This document shows positions 25,391-33,951 of a stretch of 64,000 nt of DNA, piece after piece. This stretch comes from Xanthomonas sontii (GTDB lineage Bacteria; Pseudomonadota; Gammaproteobacteria; Xanthomonadales; Xanthomonadaceae), in assembly GCF_040529055.1 (NCBI RefSeq), contig NZ_CP132342.1, positions 4,152,001 through 4,216,000 on the forward strand, in the 5' to 3' direction. The stretch's first letter is position 1; each line of letters starts with the position of its first letter. The position numbers and the translations under genes are program-made. The notes beneath the pieces were generated by a model. It saw only the letters and a program-made list of their open reading frames with translations, searched no databases and was not told the DNA's origin.

Positions 25391-26136
25391 GCGATGTCGC
25401 CGCCACCGCCCAGCGCCAGCAGGTCCGCCAGCAGGGCTTCATCGTCGGCCTCATCACGCTGCCGTTCCGCTGCTTCGGCGTGCTGTGCGGATCGCTGCTG
25501 CTGTGCATCGTGGTCGAATGCGTGGGCATGGCGCTGTTCTGGCCGGACCAGGGATGGCGCCACGCACAGGCCATGCTGAGCCATGAGCTGGACCAGCTGT
25601 CCGACTACTTCGTGCGCAGCGCGCTCGTGCAGGAGCCAGGGCGCACCGCGCACCACTGGGTGCAGCAAGGCTACGAGTGGGTATTCGTGCGCAGCGGCCT
25701 GCTCGAATGGATGCGGGACGCCTCGCGCCAGGCCCGCGCGAACGCGGCCGGCCACGCATGGAGCCTACAGAAGGTGCTGGGCAGCGCGGCCACACACACG
25801 CAGGACTACCTCATCGCCGCAGGCTACACCGTGCTGGTGTTCATGGTGCGCCTGCTCGTGCTGTGCCTCTCGCTGCCACTCTTCCTCTTGACGGCATTCG
25901 CCGGGTTCGTAGACGGGTTGGTGCGCCGGGACATCCGGCGGTTCGGCGCGGGGCGCGAATCCGGGTTCCTGTACCACCGCGCACGGGCCAGCCTGGTGCC
26001 GCTCGCGGTGCTGCCCTGGGTAACCTACCTGGCCCTGCCGGTCAGCGTGCATCCGGTGGCGATCCTGCTGCCGGCGGCGGTGCTGCTGGGGGTGGCTACG
26101 GATGTCGCGGCCGGGAGCTTTAAAAAATATTTGTGA
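25387..26136 (+). CDS. TIGR03747 (PFL_4697) family ICE membrane protein
   Basis: The 249-residue protein has an N-terminal membrane segment (FRCFGVLCGSLLLCIVVECVGM) and a soluble region of about 100 residues containing WPDQGWRHAQAMLSHEL. A cluster of C-terminal membrane segments follows, with the conserved FAGFVDGLVRRDIRRFGAGRESGFLYHRA loop. That layout is diagnostic for this family. It is the last transfer gene before the cargo block, and the sequence becomes AT-rich right after its stop. Confidence 0.85.
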   Translation: MSDVAATAQRQQVRQQGFIVGLITLPFRCFGVLCGSLLLCIVVECVGMALFWPDQGWRHAQAMLSHELDQLSDYFVRSALVQEPGRTAHHWVQQGYEWVFVRSGLLEWMRDASRQARANAAGHAWSLQKVLGSAATHTQDYLIAAGYTVLVFMVRLLVLCLSLPLFLLTAFAGFVDGLVRRDIRRFGAGRESGFLYHRARASLVPLAVLPWVTYLALPVSVHPVAILLPAAVLLGVATDVAAGSFKKYL

Positions 26137-26247
26137 AAGCCAAGGCTGCGAATGCAAAATCGATGACGCCGAGGGATTCCCAGCAAAAGGCACCGCTGCA
26201 AGAACGATGCTTCCATTAGAGATTGTGAGATTCCCAGGAAAGTCAAA

Positions 26248-27153
26248 ATGAGTAAAACCCGAAACATTGATGATCACATCGGCACTTGCGCTCTCTGCGA
26301 CACCCCAGCCGTTACGCTCCGGGAATCGCATAGCATTCCGAAATTCGTCTATCAATGGATTAAAGACACCAGCTCCACTCCATACCTGCGCAGCAGCGAT
26401 AATATCAATTCTCGTGAACAGGATGGACCCAAGGATTATCTTCTTTGCGACGTCTGTGAAGGAGACCTCTCAAAAATTGAAACCGAGCTCGCCGAGAAGC
26501 TTTTTAAGAAGATCGCCAACTATCGCCGGCAAGCAGATGAGATCCGCATAACTGACAAGATGCGAATTGCCGTTCTTTCGATATTTTGGAGGGCATTGGT
26601 CACCACGCTAGGACGGAAAAGCGATCGAACAGAGGAAGATGATATTGCATTGCGAAAGTTCCTATCTTCCGCCAAGGAACAGATAAGAAATAAGCTCGTA
26701 ACAACACGGATTTATATTGCCCCATTTTATGGAGATCCGCCATTCTACGAGCTGCCAGTCCAAATTACGTATCTTCTTGATCGGATGACCGGGGCCCAAG
26801 ACACTCGTTTCTTTGATGACCCCCATCGTTACTTCGCGGTCTTCAAGTTACCATTCATGTTTTTTTATATAGCAATAAATTGGCAGGAGGATGAGTTAGA
26901 TCCAAATGCAGAATTTATTGGAAAAATAGAGATGAGCGAGATACGTAAGATTCCCGATTTTTTACGCACTTATATTCTATGGCTAGCAGATCAATTCAGA
27001 ATTTCCGGCGACAAAATGACCGCTCAAAATCGCGAAATCATCGCGCGCGACACAAGCAAGAGCAAAGACTTAACTGGATCTCATAAGTCATTGACTCGTT
27101 CACAGGAGAAGAAGCCGCAGAGCCCTTTTTCCGATGATAGTATTAATGGGTAG
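26248..27153 (+). CDS. AT-rich HNH/treble-clef-like cargo protein
   Basis: The 301-residue protein opens with a zinc-finger-like module: CALCDTP (CxxC, about 14-17), the ESHSIPKFVYQWIKD segment and LLCDVCEGDLSKIE (second CxxC). These resemble the treble-clef core of HNH nucleases. The rest is helical with no recognised domain. The gene is far more AT-rich than its neighbours, and its start region has weak Shine-Dalgarno spacing (AGGAAAGTCAAA). It was probably acquired separately. Nuclease activity is inference; the domain could also be structural. Confidence 0.55.
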   Translation: MSKTRNIDDHIGTCALCDTPAVTLRESHSIPKFVYQWIKDTSSTPYLRSSDNINSREQDGPKDYLLCDVCEGDLSKIETELAEKLFKKIANYRRQADEIRITDKMRIAVLSIFWRALVTTLGRKSDRTEEDDIALRKFLSSAKEQIRNKLVTTRIYIAPFYGDPPFYELPVQITYLLDRMTGAQDTRFFDDPHRYFAVFKLPFMFFYIAINWQEDELDPNAEFIGKIEMSEIRKIPDFLRTYILWLADQFRISGDKMTAQNREIIARDTSKSKDLTGSHKSLTRSQEKKPQSPFSDDSING

Positions 27154-27215
27154 CCGGACATCGATGCAATTCCAAATTCTACATTTCACGAGAATTCAAA
27201 CACATCGGTGACGCG

Positions 27216-28334
27216 ATGAAGCTAAACAAGGGATGGTGGGAGCACTTGGCGCCGAAGTCGATGATTGGACGGCGTCGCGAGGTTGAGCAGCTGCTTGAAG
27301 ACTTCGTGGGATCCTCCGACTACGCGCGGGAGTGGGCGCGGGTGGCTGCGAATTCCCACGGCATATTTAGGCTTAAGCCAGGCCAAGTGATACCCGTTGT
27401 GCGCATGATTTTCATTGGCAACCGTCCGGGGTTCATCTCTCCATTCCGTAAGCTCATGGATGGGCACAGAACTGTGGACCGCAACCCAGAGTACGGTCTC
27501 GGCGCCCTGGACGAAGGCGAGATTGCTGTCCAGCCTACGATTTCGGTGGAATTCGTTACTGACCCCGCTTTCTTGACTGCGGCCATGCGCGGAGCTACGC
27601 AGATTGACGAAAGCACCATCAGGAGCCCTAGCCTTGTGTTTTCGGTGCCCGCGCACTTCCTACTATCGCCAAAGCACTACCCCGAACGCGCATACGTCCT
27701 CTACCAGCACATCTTCGGCGCTGGTGCGTCGTATCCCGACGATGGGTTCTTTTATGTGGGTGTGTCCACCCGTAGCTGGCAAAAGCGCTGGTCGGAGCAC
27801 CGTCGCTCGATTGAGACTGGCAGTCCATTGCTTTTCCATCGCCGATTTAGAGAGGAGACGGATGCCGGGCGTCTCACCTACATGCACCACAAGGTTATGG
27901 CTATCACCGACGATCTAGAGCAGCTTTACGAGGCGGAAGAGTTCCTGGTGGAAGGGCATTGGGATGACGAACGTCGGCTCAACATGGTGCCGGGCGGAAA
28001 AAGCGGCCTGCGCTACCTGCGCGAAAATGGATTGCTTTCGAAAGGCATCGTTCCTCTGCCCGATGAACGACAAGAGATTCTGCACAAGTGGCTGAGTGAA
28101 CATCCCCGGTTGGGATTACCAGCCCCATGGGTCGCCGAAAAGTGGAAGGACAACGACTGGGCGATTGCGCAGATTTGCGGGCGGGACGGGCGCTTATCGG
28201 TGGTCCAAGTCAAAGCAATACGCGAGCTAGCCAATAACCACACGCCCGAGGAAATCTACGTGCGCATTGGGGCGAAAGATGTGGACCAAGTGAAACGAGT
28301 CTTGGATGGAAAAACCTACGCACGCATCGCCTGA
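27216..28334 (+). CDS. GIY-YIG-like nuclease-domain protein
   Basis: The 372-residue protein has a plausible GIY-YIG core in its middle: YVLYQHIF (about 159-166), FFYVGVSTRSWQKRWSEH (about 178-195, the YIG strand plus helix with Arg and His), a Glu in EEFLVEGHW (about 240) and the LNMVPGGKSG loop with a conserved Asn (about 254). The N-terminal 150 residues are unfamiliar, and the C-terminal 90 residues look helical and may bind DNA. It lies about 60 bases downstream of the HNH-like gene on the same strand, so both may form one cassette. Restriction or homing activity is unproven. Confidence 0.6.
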   Translation: MKLNKGWWEHLAPKSMIGRRREVEQLLEDFVGSSDYAREWARVAANSHGIFRLKPGQVIPVVRMIFIGNRPGFISPFRKLMDGHRTVDRNPEYGLGALDEGEIAVQPTISVEFVTDPAFLTAAMRGATQIDESTIRSPSLVFSVPAHFLLSPKHYPERAYVLYQHIFGAGASYPDDGFFYVGVSTRSWQKRWSEHRRSIETGSPLLFHRRFREETDAGRLTYMHHKVMAITDDLEQLYEAEEFLVEGHWDDERRLNMVPGGKSGLRYLRENGLLSKGIVPLPDERQEILHKWLSEHPRLGLPAPWVAEKWKDNDWAIAQICGRDGRLSVVQVKAIRELANNHTPEEIYVRIGAKDVDQVKRVLDGKTYARIA

Positions 28335-28399
28335 TCTCCCAAGCGCTGTACCTAACGAATACTCAAGCGAGGTCAGCAACCTCGCGTGCTCATCCGCGA

Positions 28400-28975
28400 T
28401 TAGCTCCTGCGAGTGCGGAAGGTAATGGACCACAGCAGTTCAGCTGTGGGGGTCACGGAGTGCTGCCAATCCCAGCGTGCTTCATCCGTCATCTTGTAGA
28501 TCGATCGCGGCGCCACGTCCAACTGCACGACCTTCCGTGTTGCCGGCTCGTCGGGGTGCGGGCGGAACTTCAACGTGGCGCGTCCGCCGAACGACAGGCC
28601 CACGATGGTCTCGAAGTCCGGCACATCGCGGTGCCATCCGAGCGGCGTGCCCGGCGCATACTCGGCTAACAGCGCGTGTACCAGTTCCTCTGCAGGAACA
28701 TCGATCCACTGCGCCACCCTCTCGCGCAACCACAGCAGCCGTGGGTCCAGGGCTACTCCTGGCAGAAGCCGGTTGACGTCGAAGTCATAAGATCCACCAA
28801 AGCTCACCACCTTGCGTCTCGCCAAGTACTGCTTGTACTGGGCGGCGTGCAGCGGCAGCGACCGGATGATGTCGATGAGCTCCTGCTGCTCCTGCTCGCT
28901 CAGAAACTCTTCCTGGTAGACCAGTCCGTTGATCGACGACCGGATCGGCTCCTCTCCGAACAACTGCTTCTGCAT
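28400..28975 (-). CDS. AlkB-type 2-oxoglutarate/Fe(II) dioxygenase (DNA demethylase)
   Basis: The 191-residue enzyme would oxidatively remove methyl lesions from DNA bases. The iron ligands are visible as H115-x-D117 (GWHRDVPDF) and H172 (WQHSVTP), and the 2-oxoglutarate-binding arginines appear in the final FRTRRS (R187). Preceding strands read IVGLSFGGRATLKFRP. The length fits the short AlkB family. ATG 28975 lies 10 bases downstream of the dnaE2 remnant stop, so the two share a transcript. A longer start at 29056 would lie inside that remnant. Confidence 0.85.
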   Translation of the reverse strand: MQKQLFGEEPIRSSINGLVYQEEFLSEQEQQELIDIIRSLPLHAAQYKQYLARRKVVSFGGSYDFDVNRLLPGVALDPRLLWLRERVAQWIDVPAEELVHALLAEYAPGTPLGWHRDVPDFETIVGLSFGGRATLKFRPHPDEPATRKVVQLDVAPRSIYKMTDEARWDWQHSVTPTAELLWSITFRTRRS

Positions 28976-28985
28976 CACTTCATCC

Positions 28986-29864
28986 TCATTTGAAGTCCCG
29001 GCTCTCCGTCGCCAGCCGCCCCAGCAGCGGCGACAGATCCGCGAGCCGGTCCGCAACCAGATTGCACACCTCTTCCTCGCGTTGCCAGCGCCCCTTCACG
29101 GCCAGCAGCACCCGGCGCTGGGCCTCCCGCACGCCGCGCCAGACGATGACCTGGGTGGCACCGTGTTCGTCCTCCAGCGAGACGAAGATCGTCCCCTTGG
29201 CCCTCTCCGGCTGCTGCCGCAGGGTCACGATGCCGGCCGTCCGTACCATTCGGCCATGGGGCATGCGGCGCAGTTCCTCCGAGGTCTTGAGCTTGTACTT
29301 ACGCAGGCGCCTGCGCAGCAGCGCCATCGGGTGGCTGCGAAACGTGAGACCGGTGGACACATAGTCCCACACCACGTCCTCGCCCTCCGGCGCTGGGGGC
29401 ATTTCCAAGTAGCCCTCGTCGACCGGAGCATCCCTCAGCAGTTCAGGAGCGGCATGGAGCGCCGCGGCATCCCACACCTGCTGCCGGCGGTGCCCCGACA
29501 GCGTGGCCAGGGCGCCTGCGGCGGCCAGCAGTTTCATCTCGTGCTGCGCCAGCCCTGCGCGCCGCGCCAGTTCCTCGGCGCTGTCGAACGGCCCGGCGCG
29601 GCGCGCATCCATGATGCGCTGCGCGCTGGCGGCCTGCAGGCCGCGGATCATGTGCAGCCCCAGCCGCACGGCGGGCACATCCGGAAGGTCCTCCAGCGAA
29701 GTTTCCGCATCGCTGTACATCACGTCCACCGGGCGCACCTCCACGCCGTGGCGCCGGGCATCTTGCACCAGTTGGATCGCGGAGTAGAAGCCCATCGGCT
29801 GGCCGTTGAGCAGTGCCGCGAGGAAGGCCGCAGGCTCGTGCCGTTTGATCCAACACGATGCATA
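28986..29864 (-). pseudogene. dnaE2: 3' remnant of error-prone DNA polymerase dnaE2
   Basis: About 290 residues match the C-terminal quarter of DnaE2. They begin YASCWIKRHEPAAFLAALLN, run through QLVQDARRHGVEVRPVDV and a helix-hairpin-helix-like region, and end in an OB-fold (GTIFVSLEDEHGATQVIVW). The polymerase active site and PHP domain are missing; intact DnaE2 has over 1000 residues. Upstream of 29864 the frame continues with unrelated sequence, marking the break point. The remnant precedes alkB on the same strand, so a complete dnaE2-alkB mutagenesis/repair unit may once have been present. Confidence 0.85.
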
Positions 29865-30004
29865 CGCGCACCTGCATTGCGCTTCCTGTTGACCGTACTG
29901 CTGCGGGGCATGTGGTTCATGCACGACGTCTAGGCCGGCTGAACGAATTTGATCTGCGCGCGATGCGCTAGTGGTAGAGCCGGTAGACGTGCGGCATACC
30001 GGAA

Positions 30005-31309
30005 TCAGTACAGCCGTAGGCCCAGGTCCACGATCTTGCCAATCGGACTGAAAACCAGCGCGCCGCACCGGCCCGGTTCGACGCCCGCATAGGAAGCGCT
30101 CTTGACGATGCCATAGGCAATATTTCCATAGTGGACCGGCCCGCCACTGTCACCACGAAAGCACGCCAAGTCGTCCCCTACGACCACCTTGTAGGCCAGG
30201 GGGTCACAGACCTGTCCGTTGCACTCCTTACTGCTAAAGCTCGCCGTGCTACTCGACACGACGCCGCACGTCCAACCGGTCTGCGAGCCCCTGTGGCATA
30301 CCCGATCTCCAGCTACGGCGGCTGCGGCGGAGAGGATCGCCACGCCGCAACTGGAACAGGTGTCCCTCGCAAAGACTTCTCCAAGTGGGCGGTAGCCCAG
30401 AACTGGGAAAGAAAACCATGCCAAGTCGTGTGTCGCGTCGAAAAGCCGGTCCTCGTAAGTCAGCTTCGCGGTGACCTGTGCGCCGCTCGCCGCATCCGAC
30501 CAGTTTCCGTACATGAGGTTCTTGCCACAGTGCGCCGCGGTGACCAGGCCCCACTTGGTGTTGTCCTTGTTCCGAACGATGAAGCCGCCAGTGCACTGGT
30601 GCTCATTGTCCAGATTGAGGATCTGGGAGCCGCCCCGCACATAGGGGGACTGGGTCGTTGCCATTGGCGCACTCTGTGTCGGCAGCGTTGATCTGGACGA
30701 TGGCTCGGGCGACTCTTGTGGTTCTGATTCCATGGGGCCCGGCAGGAACTTGAACCTGACAGGCACGCCGAGCTGACGACTCAGCGTTGCGTTCTCGGCT
30801 TCGTAGGCAGCTTGCTCCTCCGCAGGGACGAAGACGTAAAGCACGATCGCAGCATCCACCTCATCGATACCAGTGCCCTGCAAGCCGGGCACCTGCTCCT
30901 GTAGGTGTGCTTGGTTCGACGCCAGGATGGCGCTGATCTCGTCCAGCGTCTTGCCGGACACCAGTGTGAACTTCACCGGGATGGTCCCGTGCGCCGTGGA
31001 CAACTCATGGATAGCGGGTAGCGGACCCTGCTTGAGTCGCAGCACGAGCTTGAACCCGTCGCGGCTATCGTCCCAATACGAGGTATCGAGACGGTCGGCG
31101 TAGTCCGCTTTGAAAGCCTCGATCTCCGACCGGGCAAGCACCTGCCTGAGCTCCAGGCGCCGCGAGGCTTCCGCTTCAGCCACGTGATTGTCCTTTGCGT
31201 AGCTTCGGGAGATGACCTCCAACTGGTTCAATGGTTTGGCATCCTGGGCCTGGGCGGTACTGGACAGCGCCATTGCGCAGGCTGCGACGAAAAGCCACGT
31301 GTGTCTCAT
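30005..31309 (-). CDS. Secreted trypsin-like serine protease with N-terminal prodomain
   Basis: The 434-residue protein has a signal peptide (cleavage near AQA, about residue 21). A region of roughly 170 residues contains a repeated alpha/beta pattern resembling a prodomain, followed by a Pro/Ser/Thr linker (about 190-222) and a chymotrypsin-fold domain. The catalytic triad is clear: H260 (VTAAHCG), D295 (DATHDLAWF) and S388 (GDSGGPV). Several cysteines suggest disulfides. The start follows AAGGAGGACCAAACG. It is likely exported and self-activated. It faces the opposite way to the transfer operon and is cargo. Confidence 0.85.
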   Translation of the reverse strand: MRHTWLFVAACAMALSSTAQAQDAKPLNQLEVISRSYAKDNHVAEAEASRRLELRQVLARSEIEAFKADYADRLDTSYWDDSRDGFKLVLRLKQGPLPAIHELSTAHGTIPVKFTLVSGKTLDEISAILASNQAHLQEQVPGLQGTGIDEVDAAIVLYVFVPAEEQAAYEAENATLSRQLGVPVRFKFLPGPMESEPQESPEPSSRSTLPTQSAPMATTQSPYVRGGSQILNLDNEHQCTGGFIVRNKDNTKWGLVTAAHCGKNLMYGNWSDAASGAQVTAKLTYEDRLFDATHDLAWFSFPVLGYRPLGEVFARDTCSSCGVAILSAAAAVAGDRVCHRGSQTGWTCGVVSSSTASFSSKECNGQVCDPLAYKVVVGDDLACFRGDSGGPVHYGNIAYGIVKSASYAGVEPGRCGALVFSPIGKIVDLGLRLY

Positions 31310-31757
31310 CGTTTGGTCCTCCTTGAATGTTGTTCCTGAAGTGCGGTTCCATTTATTTTTCTTGTCGCTGATGCCCGTGTCAAACGACACCGTTCCAGCA
31401 TTCCAGCGTCCTTTTTCCCTAGATTTCAGAGCGCCATCGAGGGCGGTTGGCGTGGGCAACACATTCGTTATTCAAGTGATAACGATAGATCCCTAGAACG
31501 TATTTCCATCCGGCTCCGCTCCCGCGAACTGCGCCACCGCATTCGCTGGCAGGGTCAGAAGCCCTGCCCCTTCGGTGCGGGACGTCCGGACACGCGGTTG
31601 CATGCCTTCTCAGGGCGCCCTTGCCCAACGTCCAGGAACGCGCAGCCACTGCATCGCGTCCTGACCATCAATGCGGTGTGCGCCACGTCCTCATTGATGG
31701 CGGCGGCCATCCGTCCGCCTGCGCAGCATCGAGTCTCCCCATCGCAAGGAGACCGAC
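31310..31757. other. Divergent intergenic region (protease / RAQPRD operon)
   Basis: About 450 bases separate the divergent protease and RAQPRD genes. The left 180 bases are AT-rich and probably hold the protease promoter; the right part is GC-rich like the ICE backbone. The composition step near 31500 probably marks the right edge of the cargo insertion. No gene is supported here. Confidence 0.4.
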
Positions 31758-32135
31758 ATGACCTCGCGTGCCACGGCCAGCCACGCCGCATCCCCTCGCC
31801 TCCCCCTGTCCGGCGTGCTGGCCGTGGCACTTCTTTGCGGCACGACATCGGCTCGGGCCGACGGCGCCCTCGAACGCGAGCGGTTGGCAGGGGCACAGCG
31901 TCTGCTCGACCAGGCAGACCGGCTCGCCGCCATGGCAGTTGCTGCCGCTGCCTCCGAACCGTCCCGATACCACTTCGACTACGCGCGCCTGCACGACGAC
32001 GTGCGCCGCATGCAGGCGGGCGTCGCCAGCTATCTGGTCCCGGTGCGCGCGCAGCCGCGCGACCCGTCCGCACTGGCAGGCCAGTACACGCGCGACAGCG
32101 CGCCGAGACCGGCACCTGCGGAGCAGCGGCGATGA
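31758..32135 (+). CDS. RAQPRD family ICE protein
   Basis: The 125-residue protein has a signal peptide (cleavage near ARA-D). It carries the literal family signature, VRAQPRDPSALAGQYTRD, near its C-terminus, preceded by a helical region ERERLAGAQRLLDQADRL. It belongs to TIGR01690 and is a small periplasmic component of G-type transfer systems. The ATG follows AAGGAGACCGAC. It overlaps the next gene by 4 bases. Confidence 0.9.
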   Translation: MTSRATASHAASPRLPLSGVLAVALLCGTTSARADGALERERLAGAQRLLDQADRLAAMAVAAAASEPSRYHFDYARLHDDVRRMQAGVASYLVPVRAQPRDPSALAGQYTRDSAPRPAPAEQRR

Positions 32136-32374
32136 CCGCGACCGCGGACCAGCTCGCTGCCTTCCAGGCCAACGGCGGGTTCCCGGCCTCGGCCGTCGCC
32201 GATGTCGTGCTGGGTTTCGTGTTCGCCGTGCTGCTGCTCTGGGGCGTGTGGGCCATGCGCGCCGCCTACGCGGGCTGGGCCGAGCAGCGCTTGTCGCAGC
32301 GCCAGTTTCTCGCGGTGGTTGTCCGCTTCCTCGCGCTCTACCTCGTGCTGACGTTCCTGCTGCTTTCCCGCTGA
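32132..32374 (+). CDS. TIGR03758 (PFL_4701) family ICE membrane protein
   Basis: This 80-residue protein has two membrane segments (about 23-42 and 60-78) separated by a short loop with the conserved RLSQRQF. It starts MTATADQLAAFQANGGF and overlaps the RAQPRD stop. Size, topology and position fit TIGR03758. Confidence 0.85.
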   Translation: MTATADQLAAFQANGGFPASAVADVVLGFVFAVLLLWGVWAMRAAYAGWAEQRLSQRQFLAVVVRFLALYLVLTFLLLSR

Positions 32375-32415
32375 TCCCGCCTTTCCTGAGAAATCCGATG
32401 AACCGAGGACCTGCC

Positions 32416-32784
32416 ATGCAAGCATCCACCCTCCCCCGACGTCGCGCCACGCGTACCGCTCCCATCCTCGCGACGGCCACCCTGCTGGCGATAGCGACAC
32501 CCGCATTCGCGGTCGGCCTGCCCACGATGGAAGACCCGTCGCGCGGAGCCGGCAAGGGCATCCTGCAGACGCTGCAGAACTACGGCTACGACATCGTGCT
32601 GCTCGTCGCGCTGCTCGTCGTGGCTTCCATGTTTGTCGGCGTCTGCTATCACGCCTACACGCGCTACTCGGAAATCCATACCGGCCGCGCCACCTGGGGC
32701 CAGTTCGGCCTGACCGTGGCCGTGGGCGCGATGCTGCTGGTGGTCGGCATCTGGCTGCTCACCAAGGCCACGGCCATCCTGTAG
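32416..32784 (+). CDS. TIGR03745 (PFL_4702) family ICE membrane protein
   Basis: The 122-residue protein has a cleavable-looking N-terminal signal (cleavage near AFA-V). Then come the conserved GLPTMEDPSRGAGKGILQTLQNYGYD segment and two membrane helices. It resembles VirB2-like pilin candidates of this transfer class in size and topology. ATG 32416 follows CCGAGGACCTGCC; an in-frame ATG at 32398 would add six residues. Confidence 0.85.
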   Translation: MQASTLPRRRATRTAPILATATLLAIATPAFAVGLPTMEDPSRGAGKGILQTLQNYGYDIVLLVALLVVASMFVGVCYHAYTRYSEIHTGRATWGQFGLTVAVGAMLLVVGIWLLTKATAIL

Positions 32785-32794
32785 CAGCGTGCCC

Positions 32795-33253
32795 ATGGCC
32801 CCCCAGGACACGACACGCGACGGGCTCGTCGCCTTCCTCCCTCACCGGCTCAACCGCCAGCCCGTGGTGGTGCGCGGCCTCACCGCCGACGAACTCTGGG
32901 TCTGCGCCGGCGCATCCGCCGCCGCCGGACTGGCTGTGGGGCTGCCGCTGGCGTGGATCACGCGCAGCATCGCAATGGTGCCCACCATGATCGTGGCGGG
33001 CATTGCCGCGGGCGTCTTCATCGGAGGCGGCATCCTGCGGCGCGCGAAACGCGGCCGGCCCGACACATGGTTGTACCGCCAGATGCAGTGGCGGCTGGCC
33101 CTGCGCCATCCGCTGTGGGCCGCACGCCTCGGCGGCCAGGGGCTGGTCACGCGCTCGGGCTGCTGGACCACGCGCCGCACTGCGCCCGTTCGCCGCCCGC
33201 GTGGCCACCGTGGCTTCCATCCACGCCACCTGCATCCCCGGGGCCGGCCATGA
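32795..33253 (+). CDS. TIGR03750 family conjugal transfer protein (VirB3/TraL-like)
   Basis: The 152-residue protein contains FLPHRLNRQPVVVRGLTADELW, typical of TIGR03750, then two adjacent membrane segments (about 42-85). The basic tail RAKRGRPDTWLYRQMQWRLA follows. VirB3/TraL-like proteins of this type help assemble the pilus with the VirB4 ATPase. An upstream in-frame GTG at 32789 is possible. It overlaps the next start by 4 bases. Confidence 0.85.
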   Translation: MAPQDTTRDGLVAFLPHRLNRQPVVVRGLTADELWVCAGASAAAGLAVGLPLAWITRSIAMVPTMIVAGIAAGVFIGGGILRRAKRGRPDTWLYRQMQWRLALRHPLWAARLGGQGLVTRSGCWTTRRTAPVRRPRGHRGFHPRHLHPRGRP

Positions 33254-33951
33254 GCCGCTTCCGCAACGAGGTGGCGCACCTGCAGGCGCACGTGAGCACC
33301 CTGCGCCGGGTGGGCGCGGCGCTGTTCGCACTGGCGGTGCTGCTGGGCATCGGCTGGGCAAATGCGCCGCGCCACCTGACCATCCACGTGCCCCCCGATC
33401 TGCGCTCGGGCAGCACCCGCAAGTGGTGGGACGTGCCGCCCGAGAACGTGTACGCCTTCGGCTACTACATCTTCCAGCAGCTCAACCGCTGGCCGACGAA
33501 TGGCGAGGAGGACTACCCCCGCAACCTGCGCGCCTTGTCAGCCTACCTCACCCCGTCCTGCCAAGCTCTGCTGCAGCAGGACTACGAGACACGCCGCACC
33601 AACGGCGAGTTGCGCCAGCGCGTGCGCGGCCTCTACGAAATCCCGGGCCGCAGCTACGGCGAAGACCCGACCACGCGCGTCAAGGTGCTGTCCGAGCGCG
33701 ACTGGATCGTGACGCTCGACGTCGCCGCGGACGAGTACTACGCGGGAGAGCAGGTGAAGCGGGCGCTCGTGCGCTACCCGTTGAAGGTGGTCCGCCTCGA
33801 TGTCGATCCCGAGCGGAACCCGTTCGGCCTGGCCCTCGACTGCTACAGCGGTGCTCCGCAGCGCATCACGCTGCCCGCCGCGGCGCCAGCGACCACCGCA
33901 CCGGGCAACCCATCCGCGCCCGCCGCGCCCTTGCCTGGAGGCACGCCATGA
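33250..33951 (+). CDS. TIGR03746 (PFL_4703) family ICE protein (TraE/VirB5-8 position)
   Basis: The 233-residue protein has one N-terminal membrane anchor (about 20-38). A conserved periplasmic domain contains NVYAFGYYIFQQLNRWPTNGEEDY and YLTPSC, followed by a Pro/Ala-rich tail. This is the TIGR03746 layout and corresponds to TraE/VirB8-type channel scaffold proteins. It starts and ends in 4-base overlaps with its neighbours. Confidence 0.85.
   Translation: MSRFRNEVAHLQAHVSTLRRVGAALFALAVLLGIGWANAPRHLTIHVPPDLRSGSTRKWWDVPPENVYAFGYYIFQQLNRWPTNGEEDYPRNLRALSAYLTPSCQALLQQDYETRRTNGELRQRVRGLYEIPGRSYGEDPTTRVKVLSERDWIVTLDVAADEYYAGEQVKRALVRYPLKVVRLDVDPERNPFGLALDCYSGAPQRITLPAAAPATTAPGNPSAPAAPLPGGTP

Noticed and set aside
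29930..29990. tRNA-like string 'gcgctagtggtagagc'
   Set aside because: Only a D-arm-like fragment is present; no acceptor stem, anticodon arm or T-loop can be built around it.
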